NCBI GenBank assembly: GCA_012843025.1
Contig: DURT01000016.1
Location: 27,996 to 91,995, forward strand
Reading direction: 5' to 3'
Source: Tissierellia bacterium
Lineage (GTDB): Bacteria; Bacillota; Clostridia; Tissierellales; Sedimentibacteraceae
DNA: 64,000 nt
Shown in pieces: positions 56,267 through 64,000 of this stretch (the stretch's first letter is position 1; each line of letters opens with the position of its first letter). The notes under the pieces were generated by a model. The model was not told the origin of the DNA. It did not search any database and worked only from the letters and a program-made list of their open reading frames with translations. Position numbers and translations under genes: made by a program.

Positions 56267-56292
56267 AATGGAGAACCGCAGGGTTCTCCATT
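56267..56292 (+). terminator. hairpin between tsf and pyrH
   Basis: AATGGAGAACC and GGTTCTCCATT form a perfect 11-bp stem with loop GCAG, but the 3' side is AAATAAAT rather than T-rich. Partial termination or mRNA processing is likely. Confidence 0.6.
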
Positions 56293-56320
56293 AAATAAAT
56301 ACAGTTCTCAGGAGGATTAA

Positions 56321-57031
56321 ATGTGTAAATATAAAAGGATAGTATTGAAAATCAGTGGAGAAGCCCTATCCGGCAATGCAGGTCACGGTATAAATTCTGA
56401 AATTGTTTCCCGAATCTCTCAGGTTATTAAAAATATAAACAGGATGGGTGTAGAAGTTGCAATTGTAGTAGGAGGAGGAAATTTCTGGCGTGGTGCAAGT
56501 GCAAAAAATATAGACAGGACTACCTCTGATTACATGGGAATGTTGGGAACAATTATAAACGGACTTGCTTTGCAGGATGCATTGGAGAAAATAGATGTTG
56601 AAACCAGACTTCAGACTGCAATAGAAATGAGACAAATAGCCGAACCTTATATTAGAAGAAGAGCAGTAAGACATTTGGAGAAGGGCAGAGTGGTAATATT
56701 TTCAGGAGGTTCGGGGAATCCATACTTTTCTACGGATACAACGGCTGCATTAAGGGCTGCAGAAATAAATGCAGAAATTATTCTGCTAGCGAAAAATGGA
56801 GTTGACGGTGTTTACAGCGATGACCCAAATATAAATCCAGAATCTATAAAATATGATAAACTTAATTATATAGATATATTGAATAAAGGCTTGAAAATAA
56901 TGGATTCAACTGCTACATCCCTTTGTATGGATAACAAAATTCCTATTTTGGTATTTGGAATTGAAAATCCTGAAAGTATTGAGAAAATAATTTTAGGAGA
57001 AAATATAGGTACAATAATAAAGGAGGCGTAA
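56321..57031 (+). CDS. pyrH: uridylate kinase
   Basis: Phosphorylates UMP to UDP; 236 residues of the amino acid kinase fold. It has [10 protein letters not shown] at the N-terminus, [10 protein letters not shown], the DYMGMLGT region, [20 protein letters not shown] and the [12 protein letters not shown] nucleotide site. The canonical rpsB-tsf-pyrH-frr order is kept. CAGGAGGA precedes the ATG; frr begins one base after its stop. Confidence 0.97.
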   Translation: MCKYKRIVLKISGEALSGNAGHGINSEIVSRISQVIKNINRMGVEVAIVVGGGNFWRGASAKNIDRTTSDYMGMLGTIINGLALQDALEKIDVETRLQTAIEMRQIAEPYIRRRAVRHLEKGRVVIFSGGSGNPYFSTDTTAALRAAEINAEIILLAKNGVDGVYSDDPNINPESIKYDKLNYIDILNKGLKIMDSTATSLCMDNKIPILVFGIENPESIEKIILGENIGTIIKEA

Positions 57032-57032
57032 T

Positions 57033-57590
57033 ATGTACAAAGATATCTTGGTTAAATCAGAAGAATCAATGAAAAAGTCAATTAATTATTTCAAAGATGC
57101 ACTTTCTTCAATAAGAGCAGGAAAAGCTAATCCAAAATTGGTAGACAGACTGCAAGTAAGTTATTATGGTACTATGACTCCCTTAAATCAAATTGCAAAT
57201 ATTTCTGTACCTGATCCAAGAACCATTGTTATTCAACCATGGGACGTCAATGTATTAAAAGAAATTGAAAAAGCTATACTAGCTTCTGACTTGGGAATAA
57301 ACCCAACTAATGATGGCAAAATTATAAGATTAGCCATACCTCCACTTACAGAAGAAAGAAGAAAAGACCTGCTAAAATTGGTAAAAAAAGAAACAGAAAG
57401 TGCCAAGGTTGCTGTTCGAAACATTAGAAGAGATGCCAATGAAGAGTACAAAAAACTTGAAAAGGCAAGCGAACTGACCAAGGATGAAAAGAAAAAAGCA
57501 GAAGACGAAACTCAGAAACTTACTGATAAGTACATAGACTTAATAGATGATATTTACAAAGATAAGGAAAAAGAAATTTTAGAGGTATAG
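57033..57590 (+). CDS. frr: ribosome recycling factor
   Basis: Splits post-termination ribosomes with EF-G; 185 residues. It has the start segment SMKKSINYFKDALSSIRAGKANP (in part), VPDPRTIVIQPWD, LGINPTNDGKIIRLAIPPLTEERR (in part) and the long C-terminal helix. AAAGGAGGCG precedes the ATG. The downstream 60-residue gene starts right at its stop codon. Confidence 0.97.
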   Translation: MYKDILVKSEESMKKSINYFKDALSSIRAGKANPKLVDRLQVSYYGTMTPLNQIANISVPDPRTIVIQPWDVNVLKEIEKAILASDLGINPTNDGKIIRLAIPPLTEERRKDLLKLVKKETESAKVAVRNIRRDANEEYKKLEKASELTKDEKKKAEDETQKLTDKYIDLIDDIYKDKEKEILEV

Positions 57591-57773
57591 ATGGATAGTT
57601 TAACAGGTTATCCGTTAAAAGATGCAATAAAACAGTTAGAGAATAAAAATAAAATAATCAAAATAAAAAAAGTTACTGGGAATAATAAAAAGTTTAATAA
57701 TCTATATAAACCTTATGTAATAAGGGAAAATTACGGTGACGATTATATAACTTTATATATTTCGTACTTTTAG
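57591..57773 (+). CDS. small protein of unknown function (60 residues)
   Basis: A 60-codon frame whose ATG directly abuts the frr stop, with TAGAGGTA as binding site. The product is basic with a lysine-rich middle and an aromatic tail (DDYITLYISYF) that could form a closing beta-strand. The pattern of a short helix DAIKQLE, then KIIKIKKVTGN, and a final strand resembles a small alpha/beta unit rather than random translation. I do not recognise the family. Codon use is like its neighbours. It ends at the repeated hairpin, 97 bases before uppS. Confidence 0.65.
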   Translation: MDSLTGYPLKDAIKQLENKNKIIKIKKVTGNNKKFNNLYKPYVIRENYGDDYITLYISYF

Positions 57774-57812
57774 AGTGACACCTCTTATATATAGAGGATA
57801 GAGGTATGTCCC
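57774..57812 (+). repeat. structured intergenic repeat, copy C
   Basis: GTGACA pairs imperfectly with TGTCCC, then CCTCT pairs with AGAGG with TA unpaired on the right. The plan equals copies A and B, but the inner stem changed on both sides (CCTCT/AGAGG against CCTTCT/AGAAGG), as expected for a conserved hairpin. Confidence 0.5.
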
Positions 57813-57816
57813 AAAG

Positions 57817-57843
57817 ACAGGCTTATGTTAAACATAGGCCTGT
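57817..57843 (+). other. 12-bp hairpin in the uppS leader
   Basis: ACAGGCTTATGT and ACATAGGCCTGT pair along 12 positions (one T-G) with a TAA loop, right after repeat copy C. No T run follows. It probably stabilises or separates the uppS message. Confidence 0.65.
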
Positions 57844-57869
57844 ATGACATATATGAAAAGGTGGGCTAT

Positions 57870-58589
57870 ATGAGCTTAGATAAAGAATTATTAGGAATAA
57901 TCCCCCAGCATATTGCAGTAATAATGGATGGTAATAGAAGATGGGCAAGACAAAAAAATATGCCTACTAAAATGGGGCACAGGGAAGGTGCCCTTCGTGT
58001 CACTGATTTGGTGAAAAATTGTGCAGATTTAGGGGTAAAGTATTTGACTGTTTACGCTTTTTCAACTGAAAATTGGAAAAGGGACAAGAAAGAAATAGAT
58101 TATTTAATGAACTTATTAATGGAGTTTGTTGTTAAAGAGCTTAACAATCTACACAAAAACGATGTAAAAATTACAATAATGGGCAATATAGAAGATTTGC
58201 CGGAAAAAACAAGGAAAGAAGTGGAGCATTCCGTTGAACTGACTAAGAACAATAAAACTCTACATTTAAATATTGCCTTAAGCTATGGATCAAGAAACGA
58301 AATTATACGAGGAATAAAAAATATTATTAAAGAATATGAAAATAATAAAATTAACATAGATGAAATAAATGAGGAAAGCTTTAAGAAATACTTGTTTACA
58401 AAGGATATGCCAGATCCTGACCTGTTAATAAGAACCAGCGGGGAATTAAGATTAAGTAATTTTCTTTTATATCAACTGGCATATACGGAATTTTATTTTA
58501 CAGATACATTGTGGCCTGATTTTAATAAAGCAGAATTGATAAAGGCAATAAAAAGTTTTCAGCATAGAAAAAGAAGATACGGAAATTAG
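57870..58589 (+). CDS. uppS: isoprenyl transferase (undecaprenyl diphosphate synthase)
   Basis: A cis-prenyltransferase building the C55 lipid carrier for wall synthesis; 239 residues from ATG 57870, chosen for AGGTGGG upstream, whereas the earlier ATG at 57825 lies inside a hairpin. It has HIAVIMDGNRRWA with the catalytic Asp, YLTVYAFSTENW, and RTSGELRLSNFLLYQ near the C-terminus. cdsA follows after 10 bases. Confidence 0.95.
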   Translation: MSLDKELLGIIPQHIAVIMDGNRRWARQKNMPTKMGHREGALRVTDLVKNCADLGVKYLTVYAFSTENWKRDKKEIDYLMNLLMEFVVKELNNLHKNDVKITIMGNIEDLPEKTRKEVEHSVELTKNNKTLHLNIALSYGSRNEIIRGIKNIIKEYENNKINIDEINEESFKKYLFTKDMPDPDLLIRTSGELRLSNFLLYQLAYTEFYFTDTLWPDFNKAELIKAIKSFQHRKRRYGN

Positions 58590-58599
58590 GCGGTGTGCT

Positions 58600-59367
58600 A
58601 TGGGACGAAGAGTGTTAACGGGATTTGCCGGAGGAGCATTTATTGCTGCCGTTACTTTTTTTGGTGGTAGAATTTATGATTTTGTATATTTTGGTATAAC
58701 TTGTATTGCAATTTATGAACTTTCAAAAGTGTTTTTTGATAATGGTTTCAGTTATGGTGCAATTTTAAACTATATTTTTGCAATTGCTCTATTTATTGAA
58801 AAGGCTACAGAATACCAGCATTTTTTTGACTTTTTTTTGTTTCTCTACATATCCATAAACTTCCTTATTTTTGTATTTAATAAGGACATTAACTTTATAA
58901 CTGTTACAAAGATAATTATTATTGGAGTTTACGTTGTTTTTTTCATGTACCACATGATGCTTATGAATAATTCCAAATTTGTATGGTTAGTCTATATAAT
59001 TGCATTCGGTTCAGATACATTTGCTTATTTTTCTGGAAAACTCTTCGGCAAACACAAATTATATCCCAAAGTAAGCCCTAATAAAACAATTGAAGGTGCA
59101 ATAGGCGGTGTTATAGGAAGTACTATCTTGTCGTTGATTTATTTCAATTACTTAAGCATAAATAAATATTTTTACATTATAATATTTAGTGTAAGCGCAT
59201 CAGTTTTTTCTATGGTTGGTGATCTTATGGCATCAAAAATTAAAAGGGAATACGGAGTAAAAGATTTCGGTAATTTGTTACCTGGTCATGGAGGAATCAT
59301 GGACAGATTTGACAGTGTTTTATTTGTTGCTCCTACCGTATATTATTTTATTCAGCATTTCCTTTAA
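58600..59367 (+). CDS. cdsA: phosphatidate cytidylyltransferase
   Basis: Forms CDP-diacylglycerol for phospholipid synthesis. It is a 255-residue membrane protein with about seven helices. It has the GSDTFAYFSGKLFGKHKL region, KVSPNKTIEGAIGG, and the C-terminal signature SKIKREYGVKDFGNLLPGHGGIMDRFDS (in part: KDFGNLLPGHGG). The usual neighbour dxr is missing; the next gene is rseP, 13 bases away. Confidence 0.95.
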   Translation: MGRRVLTGFAGGAFIAAVTFFGGRIYDFVYFGITCIAIYELSKVFFDNGFSYGAILNYIFAIALFIEKATEYQHFFDFFLFLYISINFLIFVFNKDINFITVTKIIIIGVYVVFFMYHMMLMNNSKFVWLVYIIAFGSDTFAYFSGKLFGKHKLYPKVSPNKTIEGAIGGVIGSTILSLIYFNYLSINKYFYIIIFSVSASVFSMVGDLMASKIKREYGVKDFGNLLPGHGGIMDRFDSVLFVAPTVYYFIQHFL

Positions 59368-59380
59368 GCGGAGGTAAAAA

Positions 59381-60622
59381 TTGTTAACGATAATTTCATC
59401 TATACTTGTTTTTTCGTTGATTATCCTTGTTCATGAATTCGGACATTACAAGGCAGCAAAAAGTGTAGGTATAAGAGTATATGAATTTGCTATTGGAATG
59501 GGACCTACCTTGTTTAAGGTTGAGCGGAAAGGAACCATTTATTCCATAAGGGCAATACCAATAGGCGGGTTCGTTCAAATGGAAGGTGAGGAAGAAGAGG
59601 CTAGGACACCTACTAGCTTCGGAACCAAGACTGTATTTCAAAGAGCTAAAGTAATTGCGGCTGGTTCTATAATGAACTTTGTATTAGCATTGGCACTATT
59701 TCTTATAATAGCATTTTCATTTGGAGTTTACGGTAATCATATAGATTATTTAGACGAAAACTCCAATGAGTACAAGGCAGGATTAAGACCAGGAGATAAA
59801 ATAGTATCCATAAACGGTAACAGAGTATATATATGGGAAGATATTTTTTACGAAGTTATATCCCCTGAAGAAAGAAGCTATGTAGTAGAATATGAACGGG
59901 AAGGACAGTTAAGAAAAACAGAAGTCAATAAGAATTATAGAAAAATAATTGGAGTTACTTCAACTATAGTAAACGGAGAAACAACCACTGTGGTTTCCCC
60001 TACAGATATGACATCCCCTGCATACAGTGCAGGTATAATGGAAGGGGATAAAATAATAAAAATAAATGACGTTCCAGTAATGACCTGGGAAGAACTTACA
60101 TCATTAATTGAAACGTCTCAAGACAGGGTCAAGGTTACAGTTGATAGAAATGGTGAAATATTAGACTTTTACATTGACCTTCAGGAGCAAATATCAGTCA
60201 GGTTTAACACCCACTTGGAAAGATCCTTTGTAACTGCAATTTTTTCTTCAATGTATAAGACAGTTTATTATATAGAACTCATGTTTAAAACCATAAGCCA
60301 GCTTATAACAGGAAAAATAGGCAGCGATGCCTTGGGAGGACCAGTTATGGTTATAACCATGGTGGGAGAAGCGGCTGAGAACGGGCTCTTATCCCTTATG
60401 AGTTTTGCAGCCTTTATAAGTATAAATTTAGGATTTATTAATTTACTTCCATTTCCCGCCCTTGATGGTAGCAAGTTATTATTCTTAGCTATTGAAGGAA
60501 TAAGAGGCAAGGCCTTGCCTGTTGAGAAAGAAAGTTATATTCATTTTGTTGGATTTGTTGTCCTAATTGGTTTTATGCTTTTTATAACCTACAAGGATAT
60601 ACTTAGAATTTTTAGGGTTTAA
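59381..60622 (+). CDS. rseP: site-2 metalloprotease RseP with two PDZ domains
   Basis: An intramembrane zinc protease (S2P, M50) that cuts anti-sigma factors or signal peptides. It uses a TTG start behind GCGGAGGT. The 413 residues carry HEFGH (about 18-22), and the second zinc motif LLPFPALDGSKLL (Asp ligand) near residue 360. Two PDZ-like units lie between, with EYKAGLRPGDKIVSINGNRV (in part) and SAGIMEGDKIIKINDVPV. Many Firmicutes RseP proteins have a single PDZ and about 340-420 residues. It precedes ispG by 80 bases containing repeat copy B. Confidence 0.92.
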   Translation: MLTIISSILVFSLIILVHEFGHYKAAKSVGIRVYEFAIGMGPTLFKVERKGTIYSIRAIPIGGFVQMEGEEEEARTPTSFGTKTVFQRAKVIAAGSIMNFVLALALFLIIAFSFGVYGNHIDYLDENSNEYKAGLRPGDKIVSINGNRVYIWEDIFYEVISPEERSYVVEYEREGQLRKTEVNKNYRKIIGVTSTIVNGETTTVVSPTDMTSPAYSAGIMEGDKIIKINDVPVMTWEELTSLIETSQDRVKVTVDRNGEILDFYIDLQEQISVRFNTHLERSFVTAIFSSMYKTVYYIELMFKTISQLITGKIGSDALGGPVMVITMVGEAAENGLLSLMSFAAFISINLGFINLLPFPALDGSKLLFLAIEGIRGKALPVEKESYIHFVGFVVLIGFMLFITYKDILRIFRV

Positions 60623-60627
60623 CGTAT

Positions 60628-60676
60628 GGGGACACCTTCTGGTGGGCAAGTATAGGCTAGTCAGAAGGAATGTCCC
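60628..60676 (+). repeat. structured intergenic repeat, copy B
   Basis: GGGACA and TGTCCC form the outer 6-bp stem, CCTTCT and AGAAGG the inner stem, with AA unpaired on the right. The loop contains GGTGGGCAAGTATAGG, which partly aligns with copy A (GGGTAAGCCCATAGG). Bases from TCAGAAGGAATGTCCC are identical in copies A and B. Confidence 0.7.
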
Positions 60677-60701
60677 TGTTTTGGTAATGAAGGGAGAAAA
60701 T

Positions 60702-61766
60702 ATGGATAAAATAGCAAGAAGACAAAGTTCAAAAGTATTGGTTGGCAATGTGCAAATTGGCGCAGGAGCTGATATAGCAGTACAATCTATGACCAATACT
60801 TTTACAAAGGATGTAAAGTCTACGGTAAATCAAATATTGGCCTTGGAAGAAGCCGGCTGTGAAATTATAAGAGTGGCTGTGGCTGATAATGAAGATGCAG
60901 AGGCAATTAAGGAAATAAAGAAGCAAATTCATATACCCATGGTGGCAGATATTCATTTCGATTACAGATTGGCCTTAAAAAGTATTGAAAATGGAATAGA
61001 TAAGTTAAGAATAAATCCAGGCAATATTGGAAGCAGAGACAGAGTAAAAAAGGTAGTAGAGCATGCTAAAGAAAGAAATATTCCCATACGTATAGGTGTA
61101 AATGCCGGAAGTATACATAGGGAAATATTAAAGAAGTACAATGGTGTTCCCACCTGGGAAGGAATGGTTGAATCAGCGATGGAGCATGTGAAAATATTGG
61201 AGGACCTTGATTACGACAACATCGTACTCTCTATGAAGGGAACCGATATTAAAATGACGGTGGATGCTTATAGAAATATTGCAAAAAAAGTACCTTATCC
61301 TCTTCATTTAGGAATAACTCATTCAGGAACACTGTTTGAAGGGAGTATACGTTCAGCCATAGGTGTGGGAAGTTTATTGCTTGACGGTATTGGAGATACC
61401 CTAAGAATTTCCTTAACAGATGACCCCATAGAGGAAGTTAAAGTAGCAAGAGAAATATTGAAGAGCCTTAATCTTAGAAATTTTGGAATAACTTACATAA
61501 CATGTCCTACTTGCGGCAGAACAAAGATACATCTTATTGAGCTTTCAAAAAAAATTCAGGAAGGTCTAAAAAGTGTAAAAAAACCTATAACTGTTGCAAT
61601 AATGGGCTGTGCTGTTAACGGTCCCGGAGAAGCAAGACAAGCAGATATAGGTATTGCAGGAGGCGTAGGAGAGGCCCTTTTATTTAAAAAAGGAGAAATC
61701 ATAGAAAAAGTAAAAGAAGAAGATCTATTAGATAGACTGTTGGAGGAAATTGATAAACTACCTTAA
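60702..61766 (+). CDS. ispG: 4-hydroxy-3-methylbut-2-enyl-diphosphate synthase
   Basis: The iron-sulfur enzyme converting MEcPP to HMBPP in the non-mevalonate isoprenoid pathway. It has 354 residues from ATG 60702 (AAGGGAG upstream). The N-terminal TIM-barrel starts VGNVQIGAGADIAVQSMT, and the C-terminal domain has CPTCGRTKIHL and MGCAVNGPGEA, providing the three cluster cysteines. Its presence shows that the MEP pathway is used and that a dxr-equivalent must lie elsewhere. Confidence 0.96.
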   Translation: MDKIARRQSSKVLVGNVQIGAGADIAVQSMTNTFTKDVKSTVNQILALEEAGCEIIRVAVADNEDAEAIKEIKKQIHIPMVADIHFDYRLALKSIENGIDKLRINPGNIGSRDRVKKVVEHAKERNIPIRIGVNAGSIHREILKKYNGVPTWEGMVESAMEHVKILEDLDYDNIVLSMKGTDIKMTVDAYRNIAKKVPYPLHLGITHSGTLFEGSIRSAIGVGSLLLDGIGDTLRISLTDDPIEEVKVAREILKSLNLRNFGITYITCPTCGRTKIHLIELSKKIQEGLKSVKKPITVAIMGCAVNGPGEARQADIGIAGGVGEALLFKKGEIIEKVKEEDLLDRLLEEIDKLP

Positions 61767-61768
61767 AT

Positions 61769-61796
61769 TTGACATAATAATTAAATGTAGTATAAT
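61769..61796 (+). promoter_or_regulatory. consensus sigma-A promoter for the bL25 gene
   Basis: TTGACA (61769-61774), 16 bases, TATAAT (61791-61796), both perfect. Confidence 0.82.
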
Positions 61797-61807
61797 GAAT
61801 TGTAATA

Positions 61808-61827
61808 AGTTGAATTATAGTTCAACT
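61808..61827. promoter_or_regulatory. inverted repeat just after the bL25 promoter
   Basis: AGTTGAA and TTCAACT flank six bases. It begins about 4 bases after the expected transcription start, a typical operator location; an mRNA hairpin is the alternative. Confidence 0.4.
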
Positions 61828-61887
61828 AAATATTGCTATTTAATCTTGGAGTGAAATATTAATAGCATAAAATAGGAGGAGGAATAT

Positions 61888-62502
61888 ATGTCTGATTTAA
61901 GTGTTCTGAGACTTGAAAGAAGAGAAAAAACCAATAGTAGAATAAGTAAGAAACTACGACGAGAAGGCTATTTGCCAGGTAGTATATCCAGAAAAGGAAA
62001 AGAATCTCTTTCGGTTTCCGTTAAAACTGATGAATTAAGGAAAAGTATCAGTACTCACGGTAGAACTGCCTTGTTCAAATTAGATATTAACGGTGATACA
62101 ATTACTGGGATGGTTAAGGATATTCAAATATCCCCAGTGAAAGGTAGCATGATTCATGTTGATTTTCAAGAAGTATCTTTAGATGAAGAAATAAGAGTTG
62201 ATTTAGATATTTCTCTAAGGGGAATTGATGAACTGGAATTCAAAAAATTAATGGCTTTAAGACAGATAGATACAATTACGGTAAGGGGTTTACCCCAGGA
62301 TATGCCTAAAGATATAACTATCGATCTTTCAAACATTGATAAACCAGAAAATATCTTCTTAAAAGATATTCAGTTCCCTGAAGGAATTACACCTGAAGGG
62401 GACCCAGAACTATTAGTAATCTCTGTAGTAGAAGTTAGAAGAGCTGATTCTGAAGAAGCTGAAGAAGGAGAGACTTCTGAAGAAACAGAAGGAGAAAATT
62501 AA
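61888..62502 (+). CDS. 50S ribosomal protein L25/general stress protein Ctc
   Basis: A 204-residue bL25 protein of the long CTC form. An N-terminal 5S rRNA-binding beta-barrel (about 5-92, including HVDFQEVS) is followed by a C-terminal beta domain and an acidic, Glu-rich tail. It has a near-perfect sigma-A promoter and AATAGGAGGAGG. In Bacillus ctc is a stress gene under sigma-B; no sigma-B type promoter is evident here. Confidence 0.93.
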   Translation: MSDLSVLRLERREKTNSRISKKLRREGYLPGSISRKGKESLSVSVKTDELRKSISTHGRTALFKLDINGDTITGMVKDIQISPVKGSMIHVDFQEVSLDEEIRVDLDISLRGIDELEFKKLMALRQIDTITVRGLPQDMPKDITIDLSNIDKPENIFLKDIQFPEGITPEGDPELLVISVVEVRRADSEEAEEGETSEETEGEN

Positions 62503-62544
62503 AGAACCAAAAAATACAATCTTAGGATTGTATTTTTTGGTTCT
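62503..62544. terminator. bidirectional terminator between bL25 and kamA-like genes
   Basis: A perfect 19-bp stem with a TTAG loop: AGAACC plus an A-rich run on the left, T-rich run plus GGTTCT on the right. Each strand therefore has a T tract, suiting two convergent genes. Confidence 0.92.
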
Positions 62545-62548
62545 ATGA

Positions 62549-63655
62549 TTAAATATTTTCAGGTAACCAGGCCTGGTCTTCTGATAATTTCAGCTCAAAT
62601 ATTCTGCCTGCATCTTCTTTATTCTTTGTTTGATGGTATTTGAATAGAACTTTTCCTTCCTCCATAATTCCAATTATCTCAATTTTACCTTTATTGTGGC
62701 TCATTACATATCGGAATCCCTTTGACAAACCGCTTAGATTTTTCTTAGCTTCTTCAATTATGCCACATGCACTTAAGATGGGTACCTGAAATTGAGTTTT
62801 AACTCCAGAAACAGGTCTGCATTGGAATACGTAGTAGGGTACAACACCTATTCTGACAAGTTCTTTCATTAATTTTTCCAATATTTCTGGATTGTCGTTA
62901 ATACCTTTTAATAGTACCGTTTGATTTCTAACGGTAATACCAATATTAGTCAAAGCTTTTATAGCCTTGATTGATTCTTTCGTAATTTCATTTGGATGAT
63001 TGAAATGAGTAACAACATATATTTGCTTAATTTTATTGTATTGTTCTAAAATTTTCAGTAACTCATTATCGCCGTATATTCTTTCAGGAAAAACTACAGG
63101 GGTTCTGGTTCCGAAACGTATATATATAAGATGATCTATTTTAGATAACTCTTTTAAGTAATTTTCAATTTTATCGTTATTATTTAAAAATGAATCTCCA
63201 CCAGATATTAAAATATTTGTCATCTCTTTATGATTCTTTATATATTCTACTATTTCATCAAAATGCTTGTTTACCTCGTCATCGTTTTGTCCTACAAGTC
63301 TTTTCCTGAAACAGTGTCTGCAATACATTGCACAGTTATTTGTTGATAGAAGCATTCCTGTCTCACTGTATTTATGTTGTAAGCCTGTAATTACAGTATT
63401 GTCAGCTTCACCGCTGGTGTCAAAACTTCCGCTCATGTCTGTTTCGCTGATTGAAGGAATACATAGCTTTTTTATGGGATCATCCGGGTCATCCGGATCA
63501 ATTAGGGATAAGTAATACCTAGGTATAGACATGGGATATCTGTCAATAATTTGCTTTAATTTATGCATATCCTCATGGGACAAGTTTAAATTCAAAGTTT
63601 CATTGATTTCTTCAGCGGTGGTTAGGTTATTTTTTAATTCTTTTCTCCAATCCAT
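62549..63655 (-). CDS. KamA family radical SAM protein (aminomutase-like)
   Basis: A 368-residue radical SAM, PLP-dependent enzyme related to lysine 2,3-aminomutase. The start at 63655 is set by AAGGAGATGATAAG. The cluster motif is CAMYCRHC. The PLP lysine is probably in HNKGKIEIIG, which replaces the usual GGGGK segment. Clostridial lysine 2,3-aminomutase has Asp in YQCD (Asp293) to hold the lysine side-chain amine; here the sequence is FQCR, and the second Asp (Asp330) is also absent. Arg would suit an acidic side chain, as in glutamate 2,3-aminomutase, but this is inference. No lysine fermentation genes adjoin. Confidence 0.87.
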   Translation of the reverse strand: MDWRKELKNNLTTAEEINETLNLNLSHEDMHKLKQIIDRYPMSIPRYYLSLIDPDDPDDPIKKLCIPSISETDMSGSFDTSGEADNTVITGLQHKYSETGMLLSTNNCAMYCRHCFRKRLVGQNDDEVNKHFDEIVEYIKNHKEMTNILISGGDSFLNNNDKIENYLKELSKIDHLIYIRFGTRTPVVFPERIYGDNELLKILEQYNKIKQIYVVTHFNHPNEITKESIKAIKALTNIGITVRNQTVLLKGINDNPEILEKLMKELVRIGVVPYYVFQCRPVSGVKTQFQVPILSACGIIEEAKKNLSGLSKGFRYVMSHNKGKIEIIGIMEEGKVLFKYHQTKNKEDAGRIFELKLSEDQAWLPENI

Positions 63656-64000
63656 CTTATCATCTCCTTCTATATTTTTAAACTGAAACAAATGCTTGTA
63701 ATCAATGCAACCATAATATAACTATGGAAAACAAAATAGTGTGAATATGAACAGTAAAGGGTGACATTAAAATTATTTTAAAAATAATTTTACGATGAGA
63801 CATGGTGATTGATTATCACGCAAAAATTTCAGATATTCAATAATATCATAATAAAAGAATTTAGTAAAGCGATTTCATTAATTTTTTCGAAATTTTTACA
63901 TATTGTAAGCATACGAAACGTAATCATTAACAATTATTAACCCTGGATAGGTTACACTAAATAGGACATTTCTTTTCCGAACATGATATAATAAATAATA
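63656..64000. other. right-edge intergenic region
   Basis: 345 AT-rich bases with no supported gene. The left part holds the leader of the kamA-like gene on the - strand. Near the edge, TGATATAAT (63984-63992) is an extended -10 on the + strand, probably for a gene beyond the window. AAAATTATTTTAAAAATAATTTT (about 63770-63792; here named by its ends) is a simple AT-rich palindrome. Confidence 0.6.

Noticed and set aside
63700..64000. Replication origin in the AT-rich right edge
   Set aside because: No cluster of DnaA boxes and no dnaA or dnaN; only AT-rich spacer with a promoter-like box.

Overview
The window is a contiguous stretch of low-GC, Firmicutes-type chromosome, with almost every gene on the + strand, AGGAGG-like ribosome binding sites and sigma-A type promoters. 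Its contents suggest an anaerobic, amino-acid-fermenting member of the Clostridia/Tissierellia: a ferredoxin-linked branched-chain 2-oxoacid oxidoreductase with phosphotransbutyrylase and butyrate kinase, a membrane pyrophosphatase of the K+-dependent sequence type, a peptide ABC transporter with several peptidases, and a KamA-type radical SAM aminomutase. The genus cannot be fixed from sequence reading alone. No insertion sequence, prophage, CRISPR array, tRNA or rRNA was seen.

Layout. 1-5 kb: a CapA-like phosphoesterase, the c-di-AMP synthase pair cdaA-cdaR, and a PAS/AAA+/Fis sigma-54 activator. 5-11.6 kb: a branched-chain amino acid catabolic operon (ptb, buk, a P-loop ATPase, four vor subunits, then ilvE). 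It lies behind a clear -24/-12 promoter with two TGCAA-N4-TTGCA inverted repeats upstream; rpoN itself lies at 17.1 kb. 11.6-18.5 kb: queG-like, DUF503, nth, trmL, Na/Pi cotransporter, trxB, rpoN. 18.8-26 kb: the glycolytic operon cggR-gapA-pgk-tpiA-gpmI-eno plus secG, with a recognisable CggR-type operator. The cggR reading frame is broken by a -1 shift at a run of seven A. 26-34.5 kb: hppA, an alpha/beta hydrolase, a membrane-anchored MurF-like ligase, ddl, rnr and tmRNA (tag ANEDNLAFAA).

34.7-47.3 kb is the main accessory block. A PucR regulator is followed by DUF1177, AroM, an M29/NicX-like metalloprotein, a complete oligopeptide-type ABC transporter and two M20 hydrolases. The gene set suggests uptake and breakdown of an unidentified peptide-like or N-acylated compound. 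AroM has a cysteine pair like that of Asp/Glu racemases. 47.5-52 kb: zinc metallopeptidase, a chemoreceptor without an external sensor domain, YitT, smpB, and a secreted protein made of two nearly identical FMN-binding repeats. 52-62.5 kb: topA, rpsB-tsf-pyrH-frr, a 60-residue unknown protein, uppS, cdsA, rseP, ispG and bL25. dxr, often found between cdsA and rseP, is absent there. 62.5-63.7 kb: a KamA-family gene on the - strand.

Three intergenic copies of a related hairpin (11.6, 57.8 and 60.6 kb) share an outer stem of the GGGACA/TGTCCC type and an AA/TA bulge, with a compensated inner stem. The rpsB leader can form an H-type pseudoknot. These two, the broken cggR and the DUF1177/AroM cluster are the best candidates for undescribed biology.
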